From the NCBI GenBank assembly GCA_964036315.1, contig OZ038482.1, positions 17,762,069-17,826,068 of the forward strand: DNA of 64,000 nt. Direction: 5' to 3'. The DNA is from Acanthosepion esculentum (Eukaryota > Mollusca > Cephalopoda > Sepiida > Sepiidae). Both the position numbers and the translations under genes were made by a program. Below the pieces are notes generated by a model. The model saw only the letters and a list, made by a program, of their open reading frames with translations. It searched no databases and was not told the origin of the DNA. Shown piece after piece: positions 19,107 through 26,295 of the stretch (positions are counted from its first letter, which is position 1; each line of letters starts with the position of its first letter).

Positions 19107-22039
19107 GTAAAAACTGTAAGTTAAATGTTATAATGTTTGCTTGACTTGAATTACCATAAAATTACAAGACAGCATAAATATGGTCTACAACTGGTATAAA
19201 TATTTACTAAGCTTTGCTTAATCAGTAGTAATGGTGTACTAAGCTAGTTACAATAACCATTACACCATGGCATGGTGAAGCACTTAGTAGTATTTATTAA
19301 GATTTAGTGTGTCAGGTACCTAGTGAAGTTGGAACATAAAAATGCAGCATAATGGTTTACAAGTTTAGTTTGTTAATGCTTACCCAACAACAAAATATCC
19401 ACATTTATATGCAATATAATACAAGATTAATATGAATGTTGATATTGATTTGTTATGAAAATCAAGCTAGCTGTTTTGATGTATATAGCGAACATATAGT
19501 GGCATTAGGTTTAGGGATTAAAATGAACAGTTGATTTACCCATGCCAAGAAGATGAATAAAGGATGATAATGACAAGGAAACACATGGATACTTTTAACA
19601 AAATAAGATAAATTTATTCACAAATTTACATGCTTGAAGTTGTGACAGGTAGTTCATTTCATGAAAATAAATCCGAATTCTTAAAGTCCATCGTTTAATG
19701 TATTGTCATGAAAAGGAAATGATCTGACACAAAATAATATTAAAAAATGTTTAAAACAGGTAAGAAAGTTTGTTCCTTAACAAATGGATATATGGTTTGT
19801 ATATGTTCAAAACTAGACAAAGAGAGATAGTTTGAAATACTTAGCTTTTTGGGACTTTTGAGAGAAAATTCTTTGAAGTGCTGTGTACTAGTTAGAGGCT
19901 GATAATATAATTGGCAAATAATTCTATACTGGCAAGTACTTTGACATTGGTCGCAAGAAACTGAAACAAAACCTTTCACATAACTTCAGACACTCTTTGA
20001 TTCATTTTTCTCCTCATTTTATATCTAAAGAAATTTCACATATTCTTGCTACTTTTTTCTTTTTTCTTTTCAGCTCACTGGTTAATTTCTGTGAAAGCAA
20101 GGTTTTCATTGGTGCAAAACAATTTAACATAGGCTTGCGAATTCCTTTCCTTCTTCCTCAGTCCTTCAAATTTGAAGGGTGAAGGGAGTTATTGTTTGTT
20201 TCACAACTTACTACAAACATATTCACATTATATTCATATGTAGCCCCCCTCTCCACCACGTTGGTCTTTTTGTTCCTTCAGACTATCATGGTTACCATCT
20301 AGTTGACACCTCACTCATTAACACATTGCTGATTTGTTATTAGTATTGTAATGATGAGCACGGTTCCACTCAATCTAGCTGGCATTTATCTCCTTCATGG
20401 TGAATAATGTGGATTCCAGTAGCAGTTATATAGGGACTCTTCACTTGTTATCCAAACCGCCGGCTTATATGGAGTCCTCCATCTGGCAGGTGTGGGTTTG
20501 ACCAGGGTCTGGAGTTCAGTTATCTCCCACCCTTAGCATTAACCTTTTTCAAAAATCCCCTATTTTCAAAATAGGTTTAATCAAGTAATTTTCCAAATTT
20601 AGGTGTTGTCCAGCCCCCTTTTGAGAGTGGTCAGAGGAATCAAGCCAAACTCCCTTCACTTTCATCTCTCACCATTGCCCTACATAGTGCTAATCTTTCC
20701 CTTCCTTCTCCCACCTTCTCAGCATCCAACCTCAGCCCACTCCAAGGGCTGGTACAACTGTCTTTGTAACGAATCTAAACTTTTAGAATGTGTAGGTGAA
20801 AAGGGTATTTCCAGTAATTAATTTTTCTTTATCAGTTTGTCCCATGCTGATTGTTTTAGGTGATTTTTCAAAGCTAGGGACTTGACCATATCTAAGATAA
20901 TTGGAGCCAATCTCAAGAATTTTGTTCATTTTCAGTCATCATGGGTGGGAAAGAAAAAGAAAAAAGTATTCCTAACAACTTTGGTAATAAAAAAAAAACT
21001 ATCTTTCTCTGTTTATGTTTCTCAGTCAACTAAGCTACACAGCTGGCTGCCTATTATCACTCCAGGGCTAGTAATTAATTTTTCTTGTCTCCAAAAGAAT
21101 CCAAAATAATGTTGGCTATTAAAGCTTTGACAAATGTCACAGAAATTAAAATGAATAAACCTGTCCCTAATCTTAGGTGCTAATCTTTATTTTTGTTGGG
21201 ATATTTTTTCTTCTGAGTGACCAATTCAAACCAGATGTTTTTCCTGGCTCTTTGTCCAGAACAGTTTAGATGCTATTTCAATGACTACCTGTTTTCCTTA
21301 TCAACAACATGTTTTTCTATTTTCCAGGACCGACATCTTCAATGATAATTGTCTCTTTCTTATTGACAGGAAATGGGGAAGAATGTGTAGTCTTGGTTTT
21401 GCTCAATCTTACTGAATTCCATCTAGTTAAAATTGGGTTCAGTTCTCCTTGAAACTGTTCGAGATTTCATCCTATTATTTTGAAACATAATTTTTTCAAT
21501 GCATTTTTGCAATTTTCTTCTCAATTTTTCAATCCACTTTCCTGCAAATTTCAACAACAGTCATCCATTCAGTAGACTCTTCCTTTTCCTTTCTTCCAAT
21601 TAATTCCCTGAGGTCCCAGTGTCACACATATTATTAGAGAATAATAGTGAGAAAAAATAGTCTAAGAACATATTCATCACAGGTTTGATCTTCAGTGGAT
21701 GTTTCACTATCATGTCATTAGGCTCAGTTTAGTAAACATACTTTGATGATCTGTTGAATGCAAGTATAACAAGCTCCAACTTGAATGTACTTTTGTAGCC
21801 AAATGCTTTTTTGGTTTTAAAATTAAATACTTTTAAAAATATTTTATAGGACTGGCCCTCAGCCATTGGAAGTTGGAGATGGTACAAAATCAGTTGATTA
21901 TTGCAATATTGTGAATGAAAAGAATAAAGGCCAACAGAAAAAACTGTTTGGCTGGCAAGGAAAGAATAAATGGTCAGCTGAAGATGTAGAGAATTCTGAA
22001 GATTTTATTGATGACCCCACTGTACCTGCATTAATATGA
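2971..22039 (+). CDS. DNAAF11: Dynein axonemal assembly factor 11 (LRRC6), 3' portion, six exons
   Basis: This is the C-terminal part of LRRC6/DNAAF11 (fly tilB, zebrafish seahorse), a cytoplasmic factor that helps preassemble outer and inner dynein arms before they enter motile cilia. Exons 2971-3048, 4002-4067, 9377-9446, 14629-14724, 17356-17429 and 21850-22039 have AG/GT borders and compatible phases. Together they total 574 nt, which is one base finishing a split codon plus 191 codons including the stop. The peptide has a charged linker (RRLFADDGRPFNINEAK), a CS/p23-like domain with the family signatures FILDLACYRYLDTNLLEVDV, YVRVIIKGK and AKRSQVTGNLLITMPK, a lysine-rich segment, and an acidic tail ending DDPTVPALI. 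The N-terminal leucine-rich repeats and LRR cap must lie left of the window. I see no frameshift, so the gene looks intact although its introns are full of transposons. Exon order and signatures are seen directly; the function is family knowledge. Confidence 0.93.
3632..3682. repeat. (TA)n microsatellite
   Basis: An uninterrupted AT dinucleotide run of about 50 bases inside a DNAAF11 intron. The rest of intron 3049-4001 is AT-rich with nothing recognisable. Confidence 0.95.
4002..4067 (+). CDS. DNAAF11: DNAAF11 exon: first strands of the CS domain
   Basis: The acceptor AG is at 4000-4001 and the donor GTTGGT begins at 4068. The exon reads (K)VDFHLTDDTDANAFILDLA then CY(R). The FILDLA(V/C)YR stretch is a hallmark of the LRRC6 CS-like domain. 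The exon ends in AG, which the next exon completes as an Arg codon (AGA). Confidence 0.92.
4050..4860 (-). pseudogene. Non-LTR retrotransposon 3' fragment (endonuclease/RT family 1)
   Basis: On the minus strand 4200-4336 reads ATKDRKLWRAIIAYVLKE, the C-terminal W-R-(A/S)-M-I motif that ends many RTE-like invertebrate reverse transcriptases. The region up to about 4800 gives further frames matching the post-RT segment of the copy at 60,200-61,760: mutual similarity such as CATATAAGAGGA and CAGTATCCTTCTGTAGAAC is visible at the DNA level. Only the 3' part remains and it is broken by frameshifts. It abuts the exon ending at 4067. Confidence 0.65.
5270..6215 (+). pseudogene. Mariner-like transposase remnant (SETMAR-type)
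   Basis: Plus-strand frames contain pieces in the order expected of a mariner (DD34D) transposase. These are FLSKIVTCDE(I)WVHH near 5610-5660 around the first Asp, a CFTGKLVDTVLGSEGTNMV-like middle near 5705-5775, and QHVIELLYLTLQSLSGILRL near 5920-5980, equivalent to the HPPYSPDL-P-D block. They are joined by several frameshifts and stops. A C-terminal tail (FVFDALCASTIKYVE) follows to about 6215. The terminal repeats were not located. Confidence 0.55.
6340..7110 (+). pseudogene. Non-LTR retrotransposon 3' fragment (family 2)
   Basis: The frame at 6359-6556 reads ILRFLGLTFSTDLKWSNYI, the region just after the RT fingers/palm in jockey/CR1-like elements. It shifts frame to KYCCHIWSDTLAVHLEILDK and then CATRLASRSHPFTIEIDKF and a C-terminal FYSKFLFLH piece. 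A pyrimidine-rich 3' untranslated part (CTTCTTGAATCCCATTC...) runs to about 7110. The same protein segments occur on the minus strand at 13,814-14,415, which confirms that it is a repeated element. One clear frameshift near 6550 and the missing 5' part make it dead. Confidence 0.75.
7111..9376. other. AT-rich intron remainder, little recognised
   Basis: There is no exon or transposon signature that I can support here. The only local structure is a 29-bp tandem duplication at 7933-7990 (TAACATTTCTTACCTA repeated). A slightly less AT-rich patch at 8700-8945 has stops in all frames and no recognised relatives in the window. Around 9180-9300 there is a GATGGCCTCGAAGT motif of unknown meaning. Confidence 0.5.
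9377..9446 (+). CDS. DNAAF11: DNAAF11 exon: CS domain core
   Basis: The acceptor TCCAG ends at 9376 and the donor GTAATG begins at 9447. The frame reads (R)YLDTNLLEVDVQPLYVRVI then IKGK. This is the most conserved segment of the family and anchors the identification. The exon ends in phase 0. Confidence 0.95.
9583..9728 (-). repeat. Family 2 non-LTR retrotransposon 3' tail
   Basis: The block CACCCCAAGGAAGGCAATAA through ATTAAGAAGACAGAAGATAA matches the 3' end of the elements at 13,814-14,415 and 25,735-25,965 (TCTCCCCCAAGCAAGGCAAT). It is the untranslated tail in antisense. About 40 bases of it (9684-9725) also recur on the far side of the adjacent gypsy element. Confidence 0.6.
9851..9954 (-). 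repeat. 3' LTR of antisense gypsy element
   Basis: This aligns with 13707-13813 across its length (GTTACTGACTCAC... to ...TCACCTCA on the plus strand). It is the downstream LTR relative to the element's own direction. The two copies differ at many positions, so the insertion is not recent. Confidence 0.8.
9960..11240 (-). pseudogene. Gypsy integrase region, broken
   Basis: The minus strand at 10547-10747 reads MLISDNASEFCNEELCQWL then PYKTPLYHPQSNGLAERMV, containing the second Asp and the catalytic Glu of the integrase core. The zinc-binding N-terminal domain remnant is near 10,930-11,120, and post-core LLLSYRTVPHVGRSKSP lies at 10,440-10,530. This copy keeps SDN, where the plus-strand element has SNN. 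A 74-bp inverted duplication at 10386-10560 disrupts the 3' end. Confidence 0.8.
10386..10560. repeat. Inverted duplication, 74-bp arms with 27-bp spacer
   Basis: Arm 10386-10459 is the reverse complement of 10487-10560 with about four mismatches. The arm starts ACATTTCTACCTAG and ends CCATCCACCCT. Both arms are integrase-downstream sequence of the gypsy element, so one was copied in reverse, probably by template switching. Confidence 0.9.
11240..12900 (-). pseudogene. Gypsy protease, reverse transcriptase and RNase H remnants
   Basis: The minus strand at 11923-12306 reads HNDKDFKEVTTINMPTGLLR then KIASVIFQRAIQKII and CYQYDVCVGA. The last piece is the RT active site, with YQYD in place of the usual Y-x-D-D. 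RNase H remnants lie around 11,400-11,720. The protease is at 12,542-12,883 (MDMQLDIGCDVTLIPRNFW), where the D-T-G triad has become D-I-G. Multiple stops separate the pieces, so it cannot encode a working polyprotein. Confidence 0.82.
12900..13706 (-). pseudogene. Gypsy gag remnant
   Basis: The minus-strand frames resemble the gag of the plus-strand element: a Cys/His-rich knuckle region near 13,020-13,110 and an N-terminus LSLDNYKYA followed by AWLRLVAA near 13,620-13,680, comparable with LSLEDSDFVDAW. It is heavily frameshifted. Confidence 0.6.
13707..13813 (-). repeat. 5' LTR of antisense gypsy element
   Basis: This is the upstream LTR in element orientation. Immediately inside it, the minus strand reads ATGGTGTTACTAATATC, which aligns with ATGGCGTCACCGATAGG after the 5' LTR of the plus-strand element. 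This marks a conserved primer-binding-site/gag-start region. Confidence 0.8.
13814..14415 (-). pseudogene. Non-LTR retrotransposon 3' fragment (family 2), antisense
   Basis: The minus-strand pieces ADMKWKDYTESFARSAVMK with LCRARQFFLSESILQ and EYCCHI (14,231-14,413), then KFHPFTAEIARCNHKFYTN and LWNSLLASCFSVNVDLQKF (13,835-14,017), follow the order of the family 2 reverse transcriptase C-terminus. A break near 14,020-14,230 separates them. It is truncated at both ends, and its 3' tail is cut by the gypsy 5' LTR. Confidence 0.75.
14629..14724 (+). CDS. DNAAF11: DNAAF11 exon: end of CS domain
   Basis: The acceptor CACACAG ends at 14628 and the donor GTGTGT begins at 14725. The exon encodes 32 residues in phase 0, IFQLGLNEEVNTDSSYAKR then SQVTGNLLITMPK. 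The (S/A)KRSQ-TG-L-I-MPK pattern is typical of LRRC6 proteins. Confidence 0.95.
14725..15263. other. AT-rich intron, nothing recognised
   Basis: There is a mixed-composition patch at 15,000-15,260 with stops in all frames. No repeat partner was noticed elsewhere in the window. Confidence 0.5.
15264..15719 (+). mobile_element. Chimeric 5S rRNA/tRNA-headed SINE, copy 1 (full length)
   Basis: The element opens with a nearly full-length 5S rRNA-like sequence (15,267-15,384), recognisable from CATGTTGAAACACCAGTTCC, AGGTTAAGCAATGTC, CTAGATGGGTGA and TGGGAATGCTAAGTGCC. These include the 5S internal control region for RNA polymerase III. A tRNA-like module follows at 15,393-15,465 (GGTGGTGTAAATGGATAATG as A box, GAATTCCAATTTC as a weak B box). 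After a body, a conserved 3' part (CTGGCTTTAAATAACCTGCA) ends in an ATCA-type tail (AATCAATCAATCC). Copies at 23,100 and 52,241 share head, body and tail. Polymerase III transcription is inferred from the boxes. Confidence 0.85.
15720..17355. other. AT-rich intron remainder
   Basis: I see no exon or clear transposon. A short stretch at 16,229-16,265 (GTATGCTGAAAAGTTCTTGA) resembles the tip of a mariner element, but nothing supports a full copy. Poly-A/T runs are frequent. Confidence 0.45.
17356..17429 (+). CDS. DNAAF11: DNAAF11 exon: lysine-rich segment after CS domain
   Basis: The acceptor TTTCAG ends at 17355 and the donor GTAAAA begins at 17430. The exon reads VKPILYKKKKPQQTTNEKE then IHPNH, and its last two bases join the next exon to make Lys. 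Sequence conservation is low here, so the call rests on phase continuity, splice sites and position between the MPK motif and the C-terminal exon. Confidence 0.85.
18050..18158. repeat. Imperfect hairpin, about 50-bp arms with 9-nt loop
   Basis: The arm ATTATTTATACTATTTATAT...GTTGTTA (18,050-18,097) pairs with TAACAACAACAAAG... to ...TAAATAAT (18,107-18,158). Only a few mismatches and a short bulge interrupt the pairing. It may be a small MITE or a structured intronic RNA. No target duplication was identified. Confidence 0.75.
18285..18321. repeat. (TA)n microsatellite
   Basis: An AT dinucleotide run adjoining the left arm of the foldback element at 18,318. Confidence 0.9.
18318..18527. repeat. 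Foldback element/MITE, about 105-bp arms meeting at centre
   Basis: The left half (TTATTGATTTTAGGATATTA, GAAATCACTACACAATTACA, ATGTTTCAACACCATAAAT) is mirrored by the right half (ATAGTGTTGAAACGTAACTG, TGTGTAGCGATTTTTAACAT, AATATCCTGAAATCAATAAT). The arms stay complementary almost to the centre near 18,423. A single diverged arm is found at 27,240-27,300. Dispersal suggests a transposable foldback unit. A Penelope-like terminal stem is an alternative. Confidence 0.8.
18617..19058 (+). mobile_element. Deleted mariner-like transposon with inverted ends
   Basis: The left end GGGTGTTCAGTCTAAG and the right end (on the minus strand) GGGGTATTCAGGCTAAAT look like terminal inverted repeats. Between them only the last part of a transposase remains: HLTPLILVPWIM..., NVKAQLINRVKEMFVAL, then a VDSEGGIFE terminus with a stop at 18,933. 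This resembles the C-terminus of the transposase at 290-940, so the two are related. The catalytic core is mostly deleted, which makes it a MITE-like, non-autonomous copy. Confidence 0.7.
19062..19104. repeat. (TA)n microsatellite
   Basis: A TA run immediately beyond the right end of the deleted mariner element. Mariner elements insert at TA, so the run may be a preferred target or an expanded target duplication. Confidence 0.9.
19490..20220 (+). repeat. Unclassified interspersed repeat, about 730 bp (copy A)
   Basis: This matches 52,735-53,475 in reverse orientation along its whole length. Anchors include AAAATGAACAGTTGATTT, AAGGAAATGATCTGACACAAAATAATATT, the GAGAGATAGTTTGAAATACT block, TTTCTCCTCATTTTATATC and AAGCAAGGTTTTCATTGG. 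It has no coding capacity and no recognised terminal structure, so the class is unknown. Confidence 0.75.
20221..21849. other. Less AT-rich intron segment, possible old retroelement, no call
   Basis: The block 20,240-20,800 has higher GC than its surroundings and includes a CCCCCCTCTCCACCACG pyrimidine run (a purine tract on the minus strand). Such a run can precede an LTR, but no LTR pair or protein motif was found. 21,190-21,690 is also of mixed composition with stops in every frame. Confidence 0.4.
21850..22039 (+). CDS. DNAAF11: DNAAF11 terminal exon with stop codon
   Basis: The acceptor TTATAG ends at 21849. The frame continues (K)TGPQPLEVGDGTKSVDYC..., passes through the motif LFGWQGKNKWSAEDV and an acidic run, and ends DDPTVPALI with TGA at 22037-22039. 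A short acidic tail ending in a P-x-L/P-L-I-like tripeptide is usual for LRRC6. Confidence 0.92.
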
Positions 22040-22057
22040 ATCATTTCTAACTTTTCA

Positions 22058-22063
22058 AATAAA
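22058..22063 (+). promoter_or_regulatory. Polyadenylation signal of DNAAF11
   Basis: An AATAAA hexamer lies 19 bases after the stop codon and a T-rich stretch follows at 22064-22085. This implies a very short 3' UTR of roughly 40-50 bases. A second AATAAA-like match (ATAATAAACAA) at 22096-22106 could act as an alternative. Confidence 0.75.
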
Positions 22064-22099
22064 TCTTTATTTAATATTTTTTCTCATTTTATTATAATA

Positions 22100-23098
22100 A
22101 ACAACAGTACACTTTTTTTTCTAAATAACCTTATCGTATATAATGTCAAGTACCCATTCCCACAAATCACAACTGAAGAAGAGATATTCTCTCTTATACA
22201 AGTTATTTCCCCTATTAGAACTCTTTCATCAGACTTACTTTATTAGATTTGGGAATCCTCACCCAACCCCTGCCAATCCAAAGTTGGCATCAGCAATGCC
22301 ACCAATTTGTAGTTTGCTCATACTATAAAGTAAAGAAATCTGACTAGACAATGTGTATTAAGTCATATAAACTGAGGTGATTGCAAAAAAAGATGAACAT
22401 GACACTAATTAAAATAACAATAAGAAATTTTTATTCACAAGTAATAAAGTAACAAAAGTTGAATGTAAGTTTGTAGTGATGTCAGAAGAGTAATGAAAAT
22501 TGTCTTCCATTCCCATTATGGTTTAGTTGACTTGTCAGCAAAAGAAACTGTATTTTGGCATAATTTCATGAATGTTTATGTGGATGTCTGTATTAATAAG
22601 TTCAAAGAATCAGAAAGAATAGTAAATTAAATTGCTTGGACGACCACTATGAAATTTGGATAACTAGTTTGGAAGAATTTTTATTGTTTCCATTATCTTC
22701 TTGATATTGAATTTTTGTTCAAAATCTGAGGCAGTGGATGAACAAGGTCATCCATTCACTGATTGGTCAGATGTGTTGATAAAGTAATTACAGTAGTCCT
22801 CACTTATCCATGATTTAATTTTTCACAACAGTCAACATTAGAAATAAACAATTCAGATTAATAACGTTCCTGATGCTGGAAATTTGGATATTCCAAAGAG
22901 AAACTATAAATGTGCTTCCTTTTAAGTGAGTAGCTAAGCTCTTGACTTATCATATTCTGAGATTGTTAATATCAAGGAAAGATTTTCTATCATATAACTT
23001 TTTTTAAATGTATTGTTGTAATTTTTCTATTTTTTTAAATTAATTATTGTTGTTAATCTCTTATTGTAGTTGACTTATAAATTAAACTGTATCATTGG
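22100..23098. other. Intergenic AT-rich sequence downstream of DNAAF11
   Basis: I see no gene, repeat partner or regulatory motif here that I can support. Confidence 0.5.
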
Positions 23099-23380
23099 GG
23101 CTTAATCCCATATTATGTTGAAACATCAGGTTCCTGTATGATTACCAGGGTTAAGCAATGTCGAGTCTGGTCAGTGCTTAGATGAGTGACCACTTGTAAA
23201 ACTTGGACTTGCAGGTGGTGTAATGGATAATGGCTCGGAATTATTAATCGGAGAGCTGAGTTCCAATTTCAGTTGGGTTTGTTATATTCACTTACACACA
23301 AATACTCTTGAGAAAGGTATGGAATTTAAAAAGTTGGATGTGTTGGTGTATATTTTATATTGGTGCATATTTGTGAACAA

Positions 23381-23859
23381 TGAAGAAGCATATATGAACT
23401 TGAGGTTTTCTATCATGGGCCGTTTATTCTCTTTTTTTATATAAACTATTGAAACAGTTTTACTTCATTGGTGGAGTGTTAGCATGGTTATAATGGTCAA
23501 GCTCAAATCAGTCTTGTGCTGAATTGGAACGACCAAAGAAAATTATGATTTAATTCATAGGTGGAGGTTTGGGGAGACATGTGCGAATGCTATACATAGG
23601 AACAGATTTCAGTAGTCAATGAACCAGGGAAACAAACACACCTCAGCAGGGTTGTTTTTTCCCACATGCTGCTCTTGGAGCAAGGAGGAGAAAGAGAGTA
23701 AGGAAGGAAAGTGTTTTTCTTTTTATGGACTTAATGAGTGCTGCTTAAGGGAGTTTGACAAAGCCAAGTGGGGCAATCATATTTCTGTTTCTTTTATTCT
23801 TATCATCATGGGAAAATGTATTTTTATTATTTTATTTATTGATTTTATTTAATTTCCCA
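23381..23859 (+). repeat. 5' LTR (479 bp) of the non-autonomous LTR element
   Basis: This is similar to 24,741-25,417 and to the solo copy at 49,979-50,393. Shared blocks are GCCGTTTATTCTCTTTTTTT, AGCTCAAATCAGTCTTGTGC, CCCACATGCTGCTCTTGGAG and ATCATGGGAAAATGTATTT. Confidence 0.75.
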
Positions 23860-24740
23860 CAAAACATCCCTGCCTAGAAGCAGTGTTCTACAAATGCATT
23901 TATGTAAAATAGTGGTTCGTGTTTGTTTTGGATTTGGATCAGCTAGAGGTAGTCTTGACTGTGTTACAGGCTTCAGTCTGTTCAAAGGCACATTTTCATT
24001 TCCAGAATCGAGGTCAAAAAATTTCTTTGTGAATTTTTGTTGGTATTTTAAAGAAAATAATTAATTTTTTCTGTGCTTGTGTTTAATGAAGATTTTCACA
24101 TGGTGTCACATTGCCATTGTTCAAATAAATGAGAACAACTCATTTCATGTAGAATGTTGGGAGTATTTTATCCTGTTTTTAATAGTTAATTGTTGAGTTA
24201 CTGAAATGTTGCATTTTTAACATCATCTGTTATATTTTAGGGTGCACATGTGAATTTTTTTTTTTTTAAATGAGTAATTTTTGCTGGTCTCATTAATTTT
24301 TCTTCGGTTGGTTTTTAGATTTGACACTAAGAGATAAAGGGGTAGTAGCCATGTTTGAATTTTGTTAGGTCTGCTGGTGATAGAATAAACACAATGGTCG
24401 ATTAGTGGTGGTAATAGCTGTGGTTGCAAAGGAAGTAGGAAGGTGAAAAGGTCAGGTATTAATGTGAGAAAAATAGAATAAATAGTAGAAAATGATGAAG
24501 AGAGCGTCACTTGCTTGTTGATTGAGACAAAAGGTTTAAGTAAACGTAGTAATAATATATATATTTTTTTATTTTTTTGTTACTTCTGTTGAATATTACA
24601 AGTAAGTTAGCTCATTTGGTGTGCCATTTTGCATGGTAGTTACTATGGTGCATAGATATGCTTCTTTTAAACGTTGGGGTTACCAATTATGGTATTTAAA
24701 GGTTGTGTGTCTATTTTAGGTAGAGGCATGTACTCGGGGA

Positions 24741-25417
24741 AAGAGAAGCAACAAAAATTTGGGTTTCTACTACAGATTGTTTATTCTCTTTTTTTTATAT
24801 AAACTGTATTGAAACAAAGTTCTCAATGTCTCTTGAGTATGCCCATTTTCTTTTTTGGTCCAGAAGTTAGGATACGCAAGTATAAGCATCATATTAATGG
24901 ATGAGCTCAAGTCAGCCTTGTGCTGAGTTGGAATGACCAAACAAAAATTGTACTTATGTTATTGTTAGGTTTAAACATGTTTATGGGATGTCTTTTTTCT
25001 TTTCTTTTTTTTTGGGGTCCAGAAGTTAGAGTAAGGATAAGCATCATTACAATGGTTGAGCTCAAGTCCCCCATTGCATTGAGTTGAAACAAGAAAAAAA
25101 AAAGGTTAATTTACTTCATAGGTGGAGGTTTTGGAAGACATGCATAGAAAAGTGGAAAGAGAGAGTTCAGAAGTCAGTGGACTGGGGGGAAACAAACACC
25201 CCAGCGTGGTTGTCCTTTTTTCCACATGCTGCTCTTGGAGCAAGGAGGTGAAAGAGAGTAAGGAAGGAAAATGTTTGTCTTTTTATAGACTTAATAAGCA
25301 CTGCTTAACAGTCAAGTGGACAATCATATTTCCAGTTCCTTTACTATAAGCATCATGGGAAAATGTATTTCTCTTTTTTTATTATTCATTATTTTATTGA
25401 TTTTATTTCATTTTCCA
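24741..25417 (+). repeat. 3' LTR (677 bp) with internal tandem duplication
   Basis: It is longer than the 5' LTR because a segment of about 130-150 bp is present twice. The unit starts TTTTTTGGTCCAGAAGTTAG and includes the GAGCTCAAGTC...GAGTTG(G)AA block. The first copy is near 24,852-24,945 and the second near 25,000-25,095. The remainder aligns with the 5' LTR. Confidence 0.72.
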
Positions 25418-25560
25418 ACAAAGGTATGAATGAATCTCTTCTTCCCCTAGCTATGTAAATCATTATTATCTCAAAAAATAAAAAAAAATTACAATCTCAA
25501 AAAATGTTTTCTGGCTTTAAATAACCTGCAAATGGTTGATAAACTGTGGAAAACTAATCA

Positions 25561-25734
25561 GTCAGTTATCATAGGTATGTATAGGAATAAATGTATATAT
25601 CGGGCTTAGTACTATTCATAAGCATTAATGGATAGTACTAAATGGAATTGAACTCAACACAGAGAAATCCAGAGTAATGGTGAATATTAACGATGAAATA
25701 TTTACACATTAGATGTAACAGCAGGCTTCAGTGT
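25561..25734. other. Short AT-rich spacer
   Basis: Nothing recognised between the SINE tail and the family 2 retrotransposon tail. Confidence 0.4.
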
Positions 25735-25965
25735 TCTTAATTTTTTTAATCATTTCTCCCCCAAGCAAGGCAATACAGCCACTAAGACACTAGGGGTTTA
25801 CTGAGGATGAAAGACAACAGAATGAAGAAAACTGAGAAGATAAACATGGCAATTGACATTGCATTTATATTTTTATAGATTGTAGTTGACAGGAAAGCAA
25901 GGAGTGTGAAAGAAGAAACTATTAGAATACTTGAAATGAGAACTTATGGTTGACTTTTCCAATAT
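25735..25965 (-). repeat. Family 2 non-LTR retrotransposon 3' tail, antisense
   Basis: CTCCCCCAAGCAAGGCAATA, CACTAGGGGTTTACTGAGG and GACATTGCATTTATATTTTT align with the tails at 9583 and 13,814. No RT coding sequence is retained. Confidence 0.6.
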
Positions 25966-26064
25966 AAAGATTTTTTAGGGGTTTAGTATAGCTTGTACTT
26001 TATAGTGTAACATTCTGCTTTGTACTGTCAAGAAAAAGTGTTGACTTCTAAAGAGTTCTTGGCA

Positions 26065-26295
26065 AACTGGTACTTTCGTGCCCAGAAAAAAATGAGGTGT
26101 TAAAAGAACACTTTTTCCATTGGTACTGCTATTATTTTAACTACCTTCACTCTTCAGCAATGTTTATTCTTTCAAAAAGCAATGATTAGAATTGTAATAA
26201 AACCTAAACATATGAAAGTGAATTTATATATTTTCTTCGTTCTTGTGAATTGATAACAAAAATAATAAACACTATTTATTATATTATTTACTAGC
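26065..26295 (+). repeat. Single arm of long-TIR family
   Basis: The block AGGTGTTAAAAGAACACTTT, CAATGATTAGAATTGTAATA, AAACCTAAACATATGAAAGTG through AATAATAAACACTATTTA matches the arms of the element at 51,594-52,223. Only one arm is present here. Confidence 0.7.

Larger units (their letters stand above)
23381..25417 (+). mobile_element. Small non-autonomous LTR element (TRIM/LARD-like)
   Basis: Two direct repeats (23,381-23,859 and 24,741-25,417) begin (TG)AAGAAGCA / AGAGAAGCA and end TTTCCCA / TTTTCCA. They enclose about 880 bp without any gag or pol motif. ACAA lies on both outer sides, consistent with a 4-bp target duplication in the SINE. A purine-rich CGGGGAAAG precedes the second LTR and could be a polypurine tract. 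A solo copy lies at 49,979-50,393. The autonomous partner is unknown. The lack of coding sequence makes an alternative view, two neighbouring insertions of one repeat, possible. Confidence 0.7.
23099..25560 (+). mobile_element. Chimeric 5S/tRNA SINE, copy 2, split by an LTR element
   Basis: The 5' part (23,099-23,380) has the 5S-like head (TTATGTTGAAACATCAGG, AGGGTTAAGCAATGTCGAGTC, TTAGATGAGTGACCACTTG). The tRNA-like module follows, with an excellent A box (TGGTGTAATGG) and a GAGTTCCAATTTC B-box-like stretch. The 3' part resumes at 25,422 (GGTATGAATGAATCTCTTCT) and runs through CTGGCTTTAAATAACCTGCA to an AATCAGTCAG tail. The intervening 2.04 kb is the inserted LTR element. Compared with copy 1, the 5S 3' end is shortened. 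Confidence 0.82.

Noticed and set aside
20221..20560. LTR retrotransposon end on the minus strand, suggested by the purine run near 20,245-20,260
   Set aside because: No paired LTR, no protein motif and no target duplication could be found.
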